From the NCBI GenBank assembly GCA_021732085.1, contig JAKFVQ010000022.1, positions 1 to 64,000 of the forward strand: a stretch of 64,000 bases of DNA, in the 5' to 3' direction. A program made the position numbers and the translations under genes. The stretch is from Candidatus Obscuribacterales bacterium. GTDB lineage: Bacteria; Cyanobacteriota; Vampirovibrionia; Obscuribacterales; Obscuribacteraceae. Below the pieces are notes generated by a model, which saw only the letters and a program-made list of their open reading frames with translations, was not told the DNA's origin and made no database searches. Shown piece by piece: positions 45,520-56,000 of the stretch (positions are counted from its first letter, which is position 1; every line of letters begins with the position of its first letter).

Positions 45520-46173
45520 TCAACTTTTCTTATCGAGTTGTTCGTGTACTGGTAGCCAGATTTCGTTTCTACGAAGGAAGGGCGGCGTCCAGGGCGGATT
45601 GTAAAATGCCAGCACAGGCTCACCAGTAGCTACTAGTCCGTTGGTGCTGAGGTATTCCTTCAATTCCTGAGTGTGCTTGGATATACTTGCCTCTTTTGCT
45701 CTTCCCGAAAAACGTACTGTTGCGTACAACTGTGGAGCGATCAATTCGAACTTAATACGCTTGTCGTGCGCTTCTGGTAGTGTCTCGAGGTCGTACTGTG
45801 CGGGCATGTAAAATTTCATCGTCATGCTGTTCTGGTTGAGACTCGTTGTCACCGGAACGGTCATTGCGATCTTTGTAGAGCCTGCCTCCTGCGTAACTGG
45901 AGCCGCCATATCAATCTTCTTTCTGGTGCTGTTCTTACCGAATATGTAGCCGGCGAGAATGGAGAAGGCGTTGTTGGCCGCTTGATCTGTGACACCATTT
46001 ACGGTGACTGAAGCGGCTAGCAAGCGCGGGTATCTTCTAATTTCAAATTGATCGTCATTCCTGACAATGGACCACTTGGGCTCTTCGTATCGGGCGGACG
46101 CCGTGCTGAGGGCGGCTACGCTAAGTCCACCTGCTATGAGTGAGCAAATAAATATGATTGATTTTCCTTGCAT
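45520..46173 (-). CDS. SOUL heme-binding family protein (exported)
   Basis: 217 residues with an N-terminal signal peptide (SIIFICSLIAGGLSVAALS). The mature part follows the SOUL/HEBP pattern: FEIRRYPRLLAASVTV, AFSILAGYIFGKN, KKIDMAAPV, KIAMTVPV, KFYMPAQYDLETLP and a C-terminal LAFYNPPWTPPFLRRNE. SOUL proteins bind heme or tetrapyrroles with low specificity; bacterial roles are poorly known. The gene is monocistronic. The 46174-46428 gap holds nothing evident. Confidence 0.88.
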   Translation of the reverse strand: MQGKSIIFICSLIAGGLSVAALSTASARYEEPKWSIVRNDDQFEIRRYPRLLAASVTVNGVTDQAANNAFSILAGYIFGKNSTRKKIDMAAPVTQEAGSTKIAMTVPVTTSLNQNSMTMKFYMPAQYDLETLPEAHDKRIKFELIAPQLYATVRFSGRAKEASISKHTQELKEYLSTNGLVATGEPVLAFYNPPWTPPFLRRNEIWLPVHEQLDKKS

Positions 46174-46428
46174 AAGTCGCTGGTGCTTTGTGTGTTTAGG
46201 AATTACTTTAAACAGCTCACTGTGTGTTCAGCTCGAATTTGGTCCGAGCGCCTGCAAAGACACAAGATCTTTAGGTCGGAAAGCATGAGCCGCACTACCA
46301 TCTCGATCACAACCTATCTGGATTATAGTTCTCGAACTTGAACGGTGTGTGAACGTCTAAGGAGGAAGCAACCCACCTACTTCTCCACCTCTTCGACCAA
46401 ATAAAAACTCTAAATGACCAGAGTCGAT

Positions 46429-47946
46429 TCATTGAAAGCCAGATTTGCGCAGCTGTGATGCTCTCTCTGTAATGTCGTTTCTCCACTGGTCGCTTTTGGA
46501 TGCAAGGTTTCGCATTGTCATGAACATGCGTGCATTTCTTGCAAATCGATCTTCATTGCGAATCAGGAAGTCCCAATAGAGCGTATTAAATGGACAGGAA
46601 TCATTTTCCGTACTCGTTTGCGAATTGAAGGCACACTGCTTGCAATAGTTAGACATTTTCTTTATATAGTTTGCCGAAGCGGCGTACGGCTTTGTGCCCA
46701 CATAGCCCCCATCAGCATGTAAAGTCATTCCAATGACATTCGGCACCATCACCCAGTCATAGCCATCGATGTACATCGAAGCGAACCAATTGTTTGTCTG
46801 TAGCGTGTCAAGTCCTGCTATTAGTGCGAAATTACCAAGTATCATCAAACGTATTATGTGATGTGAGTATGCGTATTTTATCGTTGTATTAATCGCATCA
46901 TTAAGACAGCGCATAGAGGTATCTCCTGTCCAGAAAAACTCTGGTAAGTTCTCTCTGGCTTCGAGTTCATTGCGCCTTGCGTATTCTGGCATCATTCGCC
47001 AGTAGACGCGCCAAATGAATTCACGCCAACCTATTACTTGTCTAATAAACCCCTCAACAGAACTTAGCCTGGCTTGCCCGCGTCTGTAGCGGCGTTCAGC
47101 CTCCTGGCACAATTCCAGAGGATGAAGCAGGCATATGTTAATGTACGGTGAGAGAACTGAATGATTGAGAAATGGCTCGCCGTAGACCATCGCGTCTTGA
47201 TGGGGGCCGAACTCATCAAGTCTATTTTCAAAAAAGTCTTCAGCCGACAGAAGGGCATCTTCGCGCGTGACAGCGTAGATCCAATTGTTTGTATCGCCTG
47301 GGTGATCGGGGAAATTATGTTCGACCATCTTTATGACGGACTGCGTTATTTCATCAGGAGGGAACTTCCTAACTGGACGGGCCTGCATGTTTTTGCCGGG
47401 CGGCTCTCGATTTTCCTTATCGTAGCTCCAGGCTCCGCCTTCTGGCTGTTTGTTCACATTGAGGAGTAGCTTGGTCTTCAAGCGCATCTGACGATAGAAG
47501 CGGTCCATAGTGACCCGAGAGTCGGGCGTACTATGCAATTCTTCGAAATCTTCGGATGATGAGAGAAAGTTGCAGTGTGGGGTTAGTTCATGCGGGATGC
47601 CGTCGATGATACTTGCAAGCCGCCGATCAGCACCAAACTCGGATTGCTGCATCCAGAGAAACCTCTCTGGAGAATGCAAGTTTATGTGTCTCTGCACAGC
47701 GTCTTCGAAACTCGGGGACTCTTCATAGTAGTCGACTTTCCAGCCCTCACTTCTTAGCAAGGAAGCGAAGTGCCGCATAGCTGAGTAAATCAACACCAGC
47801 TTTTTCTTGTGATACCGAATTTGGTTACCGCGCGAAATTGATTCGACCATCAATATGCAGCTAGTCTTTTTGTCGGCGGCCATCAAAGCCGTATTGTTTA
47901 GCGAGCATTGATCGCCAGTTATCCAGACAGTGGTTGTGTTGCTCAT
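46429..47946 (-). CDS. FeS-type cryptochrome/photolyase (PhrB-like, (6-4) photolyase)
   Basis: 505 residues, the size of the FeS-BCP class. The N-terminal domain (DPRP-like) starts TTTVWITGDQCSLNN; the C-terminal FAD-binding domain contains VIGWREFIWRVYW and NWFASMYIDGYDWVMVPN. Four cysteines, C347, C435, C438 and C451, match in spacing the [4Fe-4S] ligands C350/C438/C441/C454 of Agrobacterium PhrB, all shifted by three. It should repair (6-4) photoproducts with blue light. Cofactors would be FAD, the FeS cluster and probably a lumazine antenna. It stands alone; 47947-48400 upstream holds no recognised gene, only a short hairpin CTTGGACA/TGTCCAGG near 48378. Confidence 0.92.
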   Translation of the reverse strand: MSNTTTVWITGDQCSLNNTALMAADKKTSCILMVESISRGNQIRYHKKKLVLIYSAMRHFASLLRSEGWKVDYYEESPSFEDAVQRHINLHSPERFLWMQQSEFGADRRLASIIDGIPHELTPHCNFLSSSEDFEELHSTPDSRVTMDRFYRQMRLKTKLLLNVNKQPEGGAWSYDKENREPPGKNMQARPVRKFPPDEITQSVIKMVEHNFPDHPGDTNNWIYAVTREDALLSAEDFFENRLDEFGPHQDAMVYGEPFLNHSVLSPYINICLLHPLELCQEAERRYRRGQARLSSVEGFIRQVIGWREFIWRVYWRMMPEYARRNELEARENLPEFFWTGDTSMRCLNDAINTTIKYAYSHHIIRLMILGNFALIAGLDTLQTNNWFASMYIDGYDWVMVPNVIGMTLHADGGYVGTKPYAASANYIKKMSNYCKQCAFNSQTSTENDSCPFNTLYWDFLIRNEDRFARNARMFMTMRNLASKSDQWRNDITERASQLRKSGFQ

Positions 47947-48400
47947 CGTTTTTATAGGAGGCGTTTCTTGACCAATCCGTAACTACGATCTTGACTTGCT
48001 TGTCCACTCTGCAGGTTACAAAACAGTCATTTGAGAAAAGCTGCGGTTAGTATTTGAGTAGAACTCCTGAAGCCTCCAATAAGTTTCAACGTCGCCTTCA
48101 TTGCTCTATTCTATTAATGTAAAGTGAACTGCAGGTGAACGCGAATCGGCAAGAAATTCTACGCGTGGCGGATTGAACATTGCCATAAGCCAAACCAAGA
48201 AGAAGCTGTCCACGAGGGCTCCATCCCTCCAGGAAAATCTATTCTATGAGTGCGTCTTACGGCGTCTGACTCGATTCATTCAGCTCTGATTTTCGCGATC
48301 CGGGCTTTGACTTTTTCCTGCTCCGCAGGCTATCGGTTAATGCGTTCTGAATTATCGAAAAAGGAAATCGAGAATGCCTTGGACAATTTCCTGTCCAGGC

Positions 48401-48610
48401 TTAGCAACCCAATGTGTATACGCATTGTTCTGCTGTTGGCATAACGCAGTTCGCTGAGTTCGGAGGACCACCGTGGCAATCTGCCGATGGAGGCGTTGGT
48501 GCTTGTCCACCCAGGCTAAGCTCCTGTTGGCTTGTTGCCCTGAGCTTCGTCAATCGCGGCAATGCCTTTCGTGCTTTCTTTTTCTTGCTTCCCGCGTCGT
48601 TATCTTCCAT
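48401..48610 (-). CDS. Putative RiPP-like precursor peptide 1 (double-Gly leader, Cys-rich core)
   Basis: 69 residues from ATG 48610, with GTGGAGC 8-9 bases upstream. The leader is basic then amphipathic (KKKKARKALPRLTKLRA, then SQQELSLGG) and ends in Gly34-Gly35; the 34-residue core has Pro/Gly/Ser/Thr and four Cys (45, 55, 63, 69), ending LGC. The leader matches the second small gene (48823-49026) in order: basic K/R, LP-R/K-L, Leu-rich helix, S-x-x-L, then GG. Double-Gly leaders are cut by peptidase-containing ABC exporters. No modification enzyme or exporter lies within the window's vicinity, so this is inferred from sequence form and the paralogous pair. Confidence 0.5.
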   Translation of the reverse strand: MEDNDAGSKKKKARKALPRLTKLRATSQQELSLGGQAPTPPSADCHGGPPNSANCVMPTAEQCVYTLGC

Positions 48611-48822
48611 ATATTTTGCTCCACAGCCTCGTCCGTAGACTAAACTATGCCCGCCACAAGAAGACTTAATCAAAATCATGAAGTGATATTCCACGCAAAT
48701 AGTTAAAATCCTTGGATTCCCCGGTTTATTTTACGCGTGTCATCGGCGATAACAAAGCGCGCGATTCGGGCGACTGCTTCAGGCAATTTAGGCGTACGAG
48801 CCTGACTCGCGCCCTGACTTCT

Positions 48823-49026
48823 TTAAACATTCGAACTAGTACAAATCGTGCAACCCGAATTAGGCCCACTTATCTTGATCGGTTGACCTGTCTGGTTATC
48901 TGCATATGTGGCTCCACCAACGAGAGATTGCAGAGATGCATTATTCTTCAGCAATTTGAGCTTGGGTAGAACCTTTCTAATTCTTGTATTCTTTTGTTCG
49001 CAACCGAAATTAGTTGATTCGTTCAT
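48823..49026 (-). CDS. Putative RiPP-like precursor peptide 2 (double-Gly leader)
   Basis: 67 residues from ATG 49026, with TTGGAG 8 bases upstream. Leader: TRIRKVLPKLKLLKN, then ASLQSLVGG (Gly37-Gly38), matching the layout of the first peptide. Core of 29 residues with Cys-Thr-Ile-Cys (59-62) and Thr/Ser residues near the end (GCTICTSSNV). It lies 212 bp from the other gene, same strand, and is upstream in transcription order, so they may be cotranscribed. It is too small and unlike any housekeeping protein. The 49027-49406 stretch beyond it contains no gene I can defend. Confidence 0.5.
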   Translation of the reverse strand: MNESTNFGCEQKNTRIRKVLPKLKLLKNNASLQSLVGGATYADNQTGQPIKISGPNSGCTICTSSNV

Positions 49027-49406
49027 GATCAATACTCCAATAAATAGTGATTAACGGTAGGCAAAAAACGATTGCGCGCATCGAGCATCCAACTGGCTGC
49101 CGTTCGTAGCACAATCGTTCTAAAATGGCTGAACCGTGTTCACCAAATATCGGAGATTACTGCAAAATACAATTCGACTTTGGTTTTAAGGCGAGGATTT
49201 TTTGAAATCCCTCTCAGTTCATTATCATTAGAATGTTTCGCCAAAGTCATCGCCAGATATGCTCCTGGTATTGATTGATATTTCAAATTTAAGTGAATTG
49301 TGTGAGGAATGTGTGAGACCGTTGGTATGGACTTACCTGCGCGAGGGACGGGTTTCGATCTTAGGTGGCTTGCTTATTCGATTGCTCAAGTCTCGAATCA
49401 AGTGCC

Positions 49407-49805
49407 CTAGTCTTCAACAATCGCATCTGCTTCAATTTCTACAAACCAATCTGGATCGAGAAGCGCGCTCACCTGGACACATGTACTGGCTGGTCGTAAT
49501 TCAGCAAAAAATTCGCCATGGGCGCGAGCGATTTCTTTCCAGTGTGCTGTATCTGTGATAAAAATTCGCGTGCGCACAACGTGCTTTAGTTGTCCTCCCG
49601 CCTGATTGATAGCGCGCTCTATGATTTCCAGACAGCGTTTTGCTTGTCCGTGTGGATCTCCTGGCGCGGCATTAGACCCGTCATCGGCGATTGGGGCGGT
49701 GCCTGCCACTGCTACATGTTTGCCGACTCGGACTGCTCTTGAAAAGCCGATTGGTTTCTCGTAAGGCGAACCTGACGAAATAAGCTGGCGGGTGTTATCT
49801 TGCAT
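49407..49805 (-). CDS. RidA/YjgF-family protein
   Basis: 132 residues from ATG 49805 (AAAGGA 8 bases upstream); the frame extends further but that part is not RidA-like. Family features: the N-terminal strand SRAVRVGKHVAVAGTAPI, QAKRCLEIIERAINQAGG, and the C-terminal RPASTCVQVSALLDPDWFVEIEADAIVE with the conserved Arg that binds substrate carboxylate in deaminases. RidA enzymes hydrolyse reactive 2-aminoacrylate-type imines; others in the superfamily have different roles. It stands alone, divergent from the giant gene. Confidence 0.88.
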   Translation of the reverse strand: MQDNTRQLISSGSPYEKPIGFSRAVRVGKHVAVAGTAPIADDGSNAAPGDPHGQAKRCLEIIERAINQAGGQLKHVVRTRIFITDTAHWKEIARAHGEFFAELRPASTCVQVSALLDPDWFVEIEADAIVED

Positions 49806-50004
49806 ACATTTTCCTTTCTGGCGAAAGCTTCTTGGATGATTCAGGCTCCGTTTAACTTGGATACCCACCCAATGACCGAGACAACCCCATCAATGTCACA
49901 CCTATGTCACAGAGGGGATGTCAACCTGCAGGATTGGAGTGCTCCCCTGGGAATAATGGTTAAACGCAATCAGTTCTGTAATTGGAATATGAGAGGCACA
50001 CGCT

Positions 50005-53000
50005 GTGGCTAATGATGATACAGAGCAAAACCTGGAATCCGACAATGCGTCGTCGGATACTCCCAAATCAGAGAAAACAGCAAATGAAGCGAATGAGGGT
50101 CTTAAGGCGGATAATGTGCGCCTTGCAGTTCAGGCGAAACTGGAAGTTACCAGCACCGAAGCCGGTCCGCTGACTAAGGACGGCGTGAAGCGGATGGCAA
50201 TAATTGACGACGGCGTCGACCTTGTGAAAAAAGGTGGTGCGGGGCGCGCCGACAAAGATGTTGCAGGGAATAAAGACAGCCGCGATGACAAAAGTATGGA
50301 CGGAGCTAGCGATGGCGAAAGCTCAGAGCGCGCAGAAGATAAACGAAAAATTGTTGCAGGCGACAACGGAAACAAAGATACCAATGATAAGAACAGAGTT
50401 GTTGGGAGCAAAGAGAACACCACAGAGCCGGACGTCTTAAGAAAGGTTTCTGCGGTTGAATCCGAAAACAGCATAGAAATTAAAGCACAGGACCAACTCG
50501 AAACCGGCAAAGTTAAATCGATAGATGACTCGACCAACATCGATGAAGAAGACAAAAAAGTTCTGGAAAAGTTAAGCGCACCCAGGAACACAAAGACCAG
50601 TACCGTTTTTGGATCACCCGAAATCGCATACAAGGGCGACGTCGTAAAGGAAGCTGTCGAGCCGAAACCAGGATTGAACCTTGAACTTTCAGAGATCGTC
50701 AATGCTGAGAGGATTAGCAAGCCCACAGAACGAATAGACGAAAATACTGGCATCAAATACACGTACGACCAACAGGGTCGCATAACAGACTTCAAAACGC
50801 CTGAAGGTAAAACCAGCAAATTTGAATATAGAGGTGATGCAACGCAACCATCATCAGTTGAGATGAACGACAAAGATGGCAAGCCAGTATTAAAGCTTGA
50901 AGGAGCATTCCAATTAGACAAAGACGGTGTGCTTACTCAAAAGCACGAATTAACTGACAGCAACGGAGCGAAAATAGAAACTCGTTTCACACCAGATGGT
51001 ATCGCAACTAAAACGCAGTACGATGAAGCTGGGCGTCGGCTCATGGCTGAGAAAAGTGAAGCCACGGCTGATGGAGTGAAAATCTTAGGGAAAACAGAAT
51101 TTCTCTATTCAGATAAAAACGGAAAGCCCACGCAGGACTCCGCCAGTATCGACGATTCCAAGCCAATCCAATCTATAACTCACGACGACAAGTTCCGAGT
51201 AACAGAGCGCTATCAATATGCATCGAGGCAAGAGCTAGAAGAGTCAAAACCAAGTACGCGCGAAGAGATATCTTACGAGGAAAACCCAGCACTACTTACT
51301 GCTTCTGAAAAGCACGTTGGGTATGCTTATCATCCTGAGACGGGAGTCGCCCAGCCCGTTGTAAGCAGTGAAAAAATCCAATTTACAGACACTGGTGTCA
51401 CAGCGGTTTACAACAAGCAAGCGAACGGCACTGAACAGCACATGCAGTACGATAAGGATGGCAAGCCCCTTATACTAACTCGCTCCGAATACGATCAGAA
51501 TGGCGAACAGCGTAACTATAATTTCAACATCAAAGATGGAAAGATCGTTGATGCCCTCAAAGACAATGTTGTGCTGAAGGGCGAACAAGCAGAGCAAGCA
51601 AAAAAACTTGGCGAACTCCTTCTTGCCCAAGGCATTGTTCAGAACAATATCGAGCAGCGCGCAGAAAAAGGAATAGACCGCTCCATAACGCCGCCGCGTG
51701 AAGGTGAGACACCCAGCGGCACATTGGTATGGAAAGATGGTGGTACGCTCCGCCAAGCAAGCGTTGAAGCCGGTACTATCAAAGATGATAGCGGCAAGGC
51801 AATCGGAACTGTCAACGACAAAGGAGCAGTCTCATTCAATGATGCCGCGGCAAAGTCATTCAATATCTCCGACAGCGAGGGTGCAGCATTTCACGGAGTC
51901 GGTTCCGACACTGCTCGCCTTGATCTCGCTCCAGCCAAAGCTTCAGAAAGCTATAGCGGATCGATAGTTGCTGCCGATGGATCGCAGAAGTATTCCGTTG
52001 TTGGTGGCAATCTTTATGACAGCAGCGGGAAATTCTATGCTCAAATGGATAAGTTAGGCAAACTGCATTTTCCAAATGATAATCCTCCGCCTACAAACAT
52101 AAACAGCCAGCTGGAAGGACACAAATTTGTAGGTACGGAAAACGGCAAGAACAGAACGATGGACTGTGCCGCTAATGCACCATCAGGAAAGATATTCATA
52201 CCAGACGAGAAAAACGGTAAGCCCCAAGAATACGAAGTACGCATGGGGATGATCTTAAATAAATCCACAAATGAACAAGTGGGTATTCTCAAGGCACCAA
52301 CTGAAACAGCTGATGGCAAGCTGGTTGGTGGCACGATCACGATGAACGGTGAAAAACCAAAGGAACTTGCTGACTTCAAGGACGCTGTTTTTGACCTGCA
52401 GTTAAACGAAGAAGGTAATCGTCAAAGTCGCCGTATTCAAGGAGCAAGTCTTGGACACATCGAGCGCATGGCGGACGGTACACCAAAACCTGGGCAAGGC
52501 GGTTTATTCAACATTCAAGATGCCGTTGATACACAAAAGCACAAAGTAGATACAGCAGAAGCAAAACTTCTAGAACAGCAAAGATTCTTCAATCGGGCTT
52601 CAGGTATAGCCGGCAAAAACGGCGAAGTCGAGGGCGCCCGCGATATGGCCCGCCTGCAAAGCGACGAAACAAACGGAATCTTGAAAAACATGCTCGAAAC
52701 AGGTCAAACCAGAAGACTCGAGTACGTACAGCAAATAACTGCTGGTGCAAAAGACTACGGTATTGAAGACAAGTTGCTTCTAAAAAGGAGGGAAATTGAT
52801 CATAGTGGCAAGAATCTGGAAGATTTACCAAAGGATACTAAACAGTTAAACGGGACAGTGAGGCTCCCTAAAGATGATGCCAACGCCGGCGTTCATGAAG
52901 TGAAAGACGGCAAGGTTTTGGGTGCTGGTGGAAAGCCGATTGGCAGCATAGATAGTGCCACTGGTGAAATGACATGGCTGGATCAGAAATCCGGACAAGC

Positions 53001-56000
53001 AAGTAAGATCAACATGAGAGATCTAAACGGAGCTGTTTGGAATCTCAACTACAAGGACAGCAACGGTGAGGCTAAGGACATCGCCTGGATATCACAGGGC
53101 GACAAAGGCATCGTAAGCATAAAAGACCTGAAGGCAAAAGCGGCTCAAGAAGTTCTATATGCAGAGTTAGTGAATTCAAAAGCTCAATCTGAATTGAGCG
53201 GAAAAAATGCAAAGCTGACGGAAGAAAATGCCAGAACGTTCAACGAGCGCTTGGACAGAATTGCAAAAGAAGGCTTACAAGACGGTGACGCACAGTTTCT
53301 TTCTGATGGTGCCGGTAAATTCGTAAGAACACCAGAGGCAGCAAGTGCTAATTCCGAGGGTGCGTTAAAGCAGCAGGCGCCAAGACAATGCATAGAAATC
53401 CCTGAGCTGAGAAATGAGAATATTCAAGACGTTAATGGCGACTTGAGACTTGGAAATCAAGTCTTCAAAATCGACCACGGAAAGCTGAAGGAAGTGCACT
53501 ACAAAGATGGAAAGGCTGTTGTCGACGAAATAGCCTCTGGTCAACTTGGACCAAATTACACAGTAGAGCTACCCGGCCGACAAATTGATTTGGCTCGCGA
53601 GAATCGTGTGCTTATGCAGTTCACGGTGGGGAATCAAACTGAGAAGCACCAAATAATTGGACTTGGCCCCGGGCGACAAACTGCCGACAAAGGTTACCAA
53701 GCAGGTGGTCTGATTGAGAGCAAAGAACTGTACCGCCGGTCTATGGAAATTCGCCAGCAAGCCAACGAAGGTAACAGAAACTATTTCGCAAACAAGCCAT
53801 GGTTGACTGGCACGCTCGTTGATATGTCTGGCACATTTGAGGAACAAGAGCAGCATTTAAGGACATATTCTGATCGGCTCGATAAGACTGTAAAAGATGT
53901 GCAAGAGCGCAGCAATAACTTATTTCAGGACGGATTCAATCCGGAAAAGTTGTACAACAACAAGCTTGATGCAAGCATAGATGTCACACAAAATTTGATG
54001 GACTATATTGGTGCCACCGCCACAGCAAGTAAGGACTCCGCAACTGATTACAAAGCCACTCAAAAAGAATTAGCGGATGCAGCAACGATGGCAGCTATTA
54101 CGGTAGCCACCGCCGGAGCTGGCTCAGTATTTTCTGCAGCGGCCACCGCAGGGCGAATCACAGTCGGCGCTGCTTATGCGGCAGAACTGGGAACCGGCGT
54201 ACTAGCGGGTTCAGTAATTTCGGTAGCAGGCCGCGCATCAGACAGCAGCAATTGGAAAGACAACGCAATTGCTGGTGGTCTCGAAGGCGGTGCAATGGCA
54301 TTTGGTTCTGTATTCGGGAAAGCAGTCGGTGCAATCAACGATGTCAGGCAACTAAAAACACTTGCTGATATGAAGAATGCTGGGCAAGTACTTGCAGCAG
54401 AAGAAGCAGCCTTGCTGAACACCGCCGTTGGAAAATTGGCCCTGCAGGGCGCTAGTGAAATGCAAATCAAGGCTGCCTATTACAGCACTCGCTTTGCTGA
54501 TGCACTTGTCTCCACTACGGCGTTCACAGTCGCCAGCGAAGTAAAAGAAAAAGGCCTTGATTATGTAATGCAACACAAAATTGAGACTTTGCAGAAAGGG
54601 GACCTACTTGCCGGCACTGCGTGGAATCTCGCTGGGCAAGCCGTTGGTCATGCCTTTGGCTCTTTTGCAACGAATGCGACTAAGGGTGGCGATGGTCGCT
54701 TGGCCAAAGCATTTCAAGAAAACGGTATCGGCAATCGCATGCTTAATGACACCGTAAATTCATTCACGAATGGCGGCTTAGGTGCGATGAATGCAGCTTA
54801 CGATGCGGAGAGAGAAAGAATCGGACAAGAATTAGGTATCGACAAAAACCTTGTAACTGGTGATTTACTGCGAGAACGCGCCAATTATGCAAGCATCATT
54901 GGCACTATGGCAGAAGCTGGATGGAGCGCCGCTCTTAGTGCACCGATTATGACCGTCGCTACGCACCCGTTTGTTGCGGCGGGTGAACATGCGGCGAAGA
55001 ATAAGCCGGCTGATCACGCCACACAATCTCACGACAATTCTCCCACAACACCAAACGAGCACGGTGCAAATTCGAGGGAGCGCCCGTCCGTCTTGTCAGG
55101 GCGGAAGAATGCGGAAAACAGTGGAGCTCAAGCAACAAAGTTTAGCGAATCGCGATTGCGTTCGACCCCGGAAGTAATTGCTCGCCCAGAACTGAAAGTG
55201 GTGGCCGAGTCGCTACATCGAGTTAATGAGCAAGTCTCACAAAGACCTCAAAAAGGTTCTACGATTGAATTCAACGGAGAGCCGCATACACTTGTTACTT
55301 ATGATTCCAAGACAGGTGATGCAATATTGCGTCGGATTGGAGCCGAGGGCAGTTCATACCAGAAAGCCCCTGCCGACCTGGAAACGAATCCGAACTATAC
55401 GAAATTAAGAGTAGATGGACAGACTTATTATCGAGATTCCGAAGGCAAGTTTCACAAACAACTTGAATTAAAGGGCGAGCATTTCCTAATGCACGATCCT
55501 CAATTGAAGTCTGTGCCTCGTGATCAAATATCGCAGAAATTCGAGAAAAAGGCTGAGCAGGCAAATCCAGCGTCAACGGCCAAAGAAGGCTTTCTCCATG
55601 GACGCGATCTCTACCTGAATGGCAATAAAGTTGATGGAGTAGGTCAGGAATTCAACATTGGCCGGATGCATCAACCGGATATGTTACATGATCGGTATCA
55701 CTTAAATGTTTCTCGAGATCACCTGACTCTTAGGCAGGACGCTGATGGCCGAATGTTTGTAAAAGATACTTCTTCTTCGGGGACCTACAGAGAAAGATCA
55801 GATGGAACATGGGAACGCCTCCCGAAAGGCAAGGAAGTAGTTCTAAATCCAAATGACAAATTGCGACTGGGCTCTGAGCATGGCGCAGAACTCAATTTCA
55901 AAGATCGGGGCGCGCTCACCCCAAGTAGGAATCAACCAGCTTCAAACTTGATGAAAGGCAGCCAGGTCGAGTATGACGGGAAGAAGTACTTCGTCAGCGG

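Noticed and set aside
48250-48444. Plus-strand 64-codon ORF near the peptide genes
   Set aside because: Overlaps the end of the first peptide gene on the other strand and has no ribosome site.
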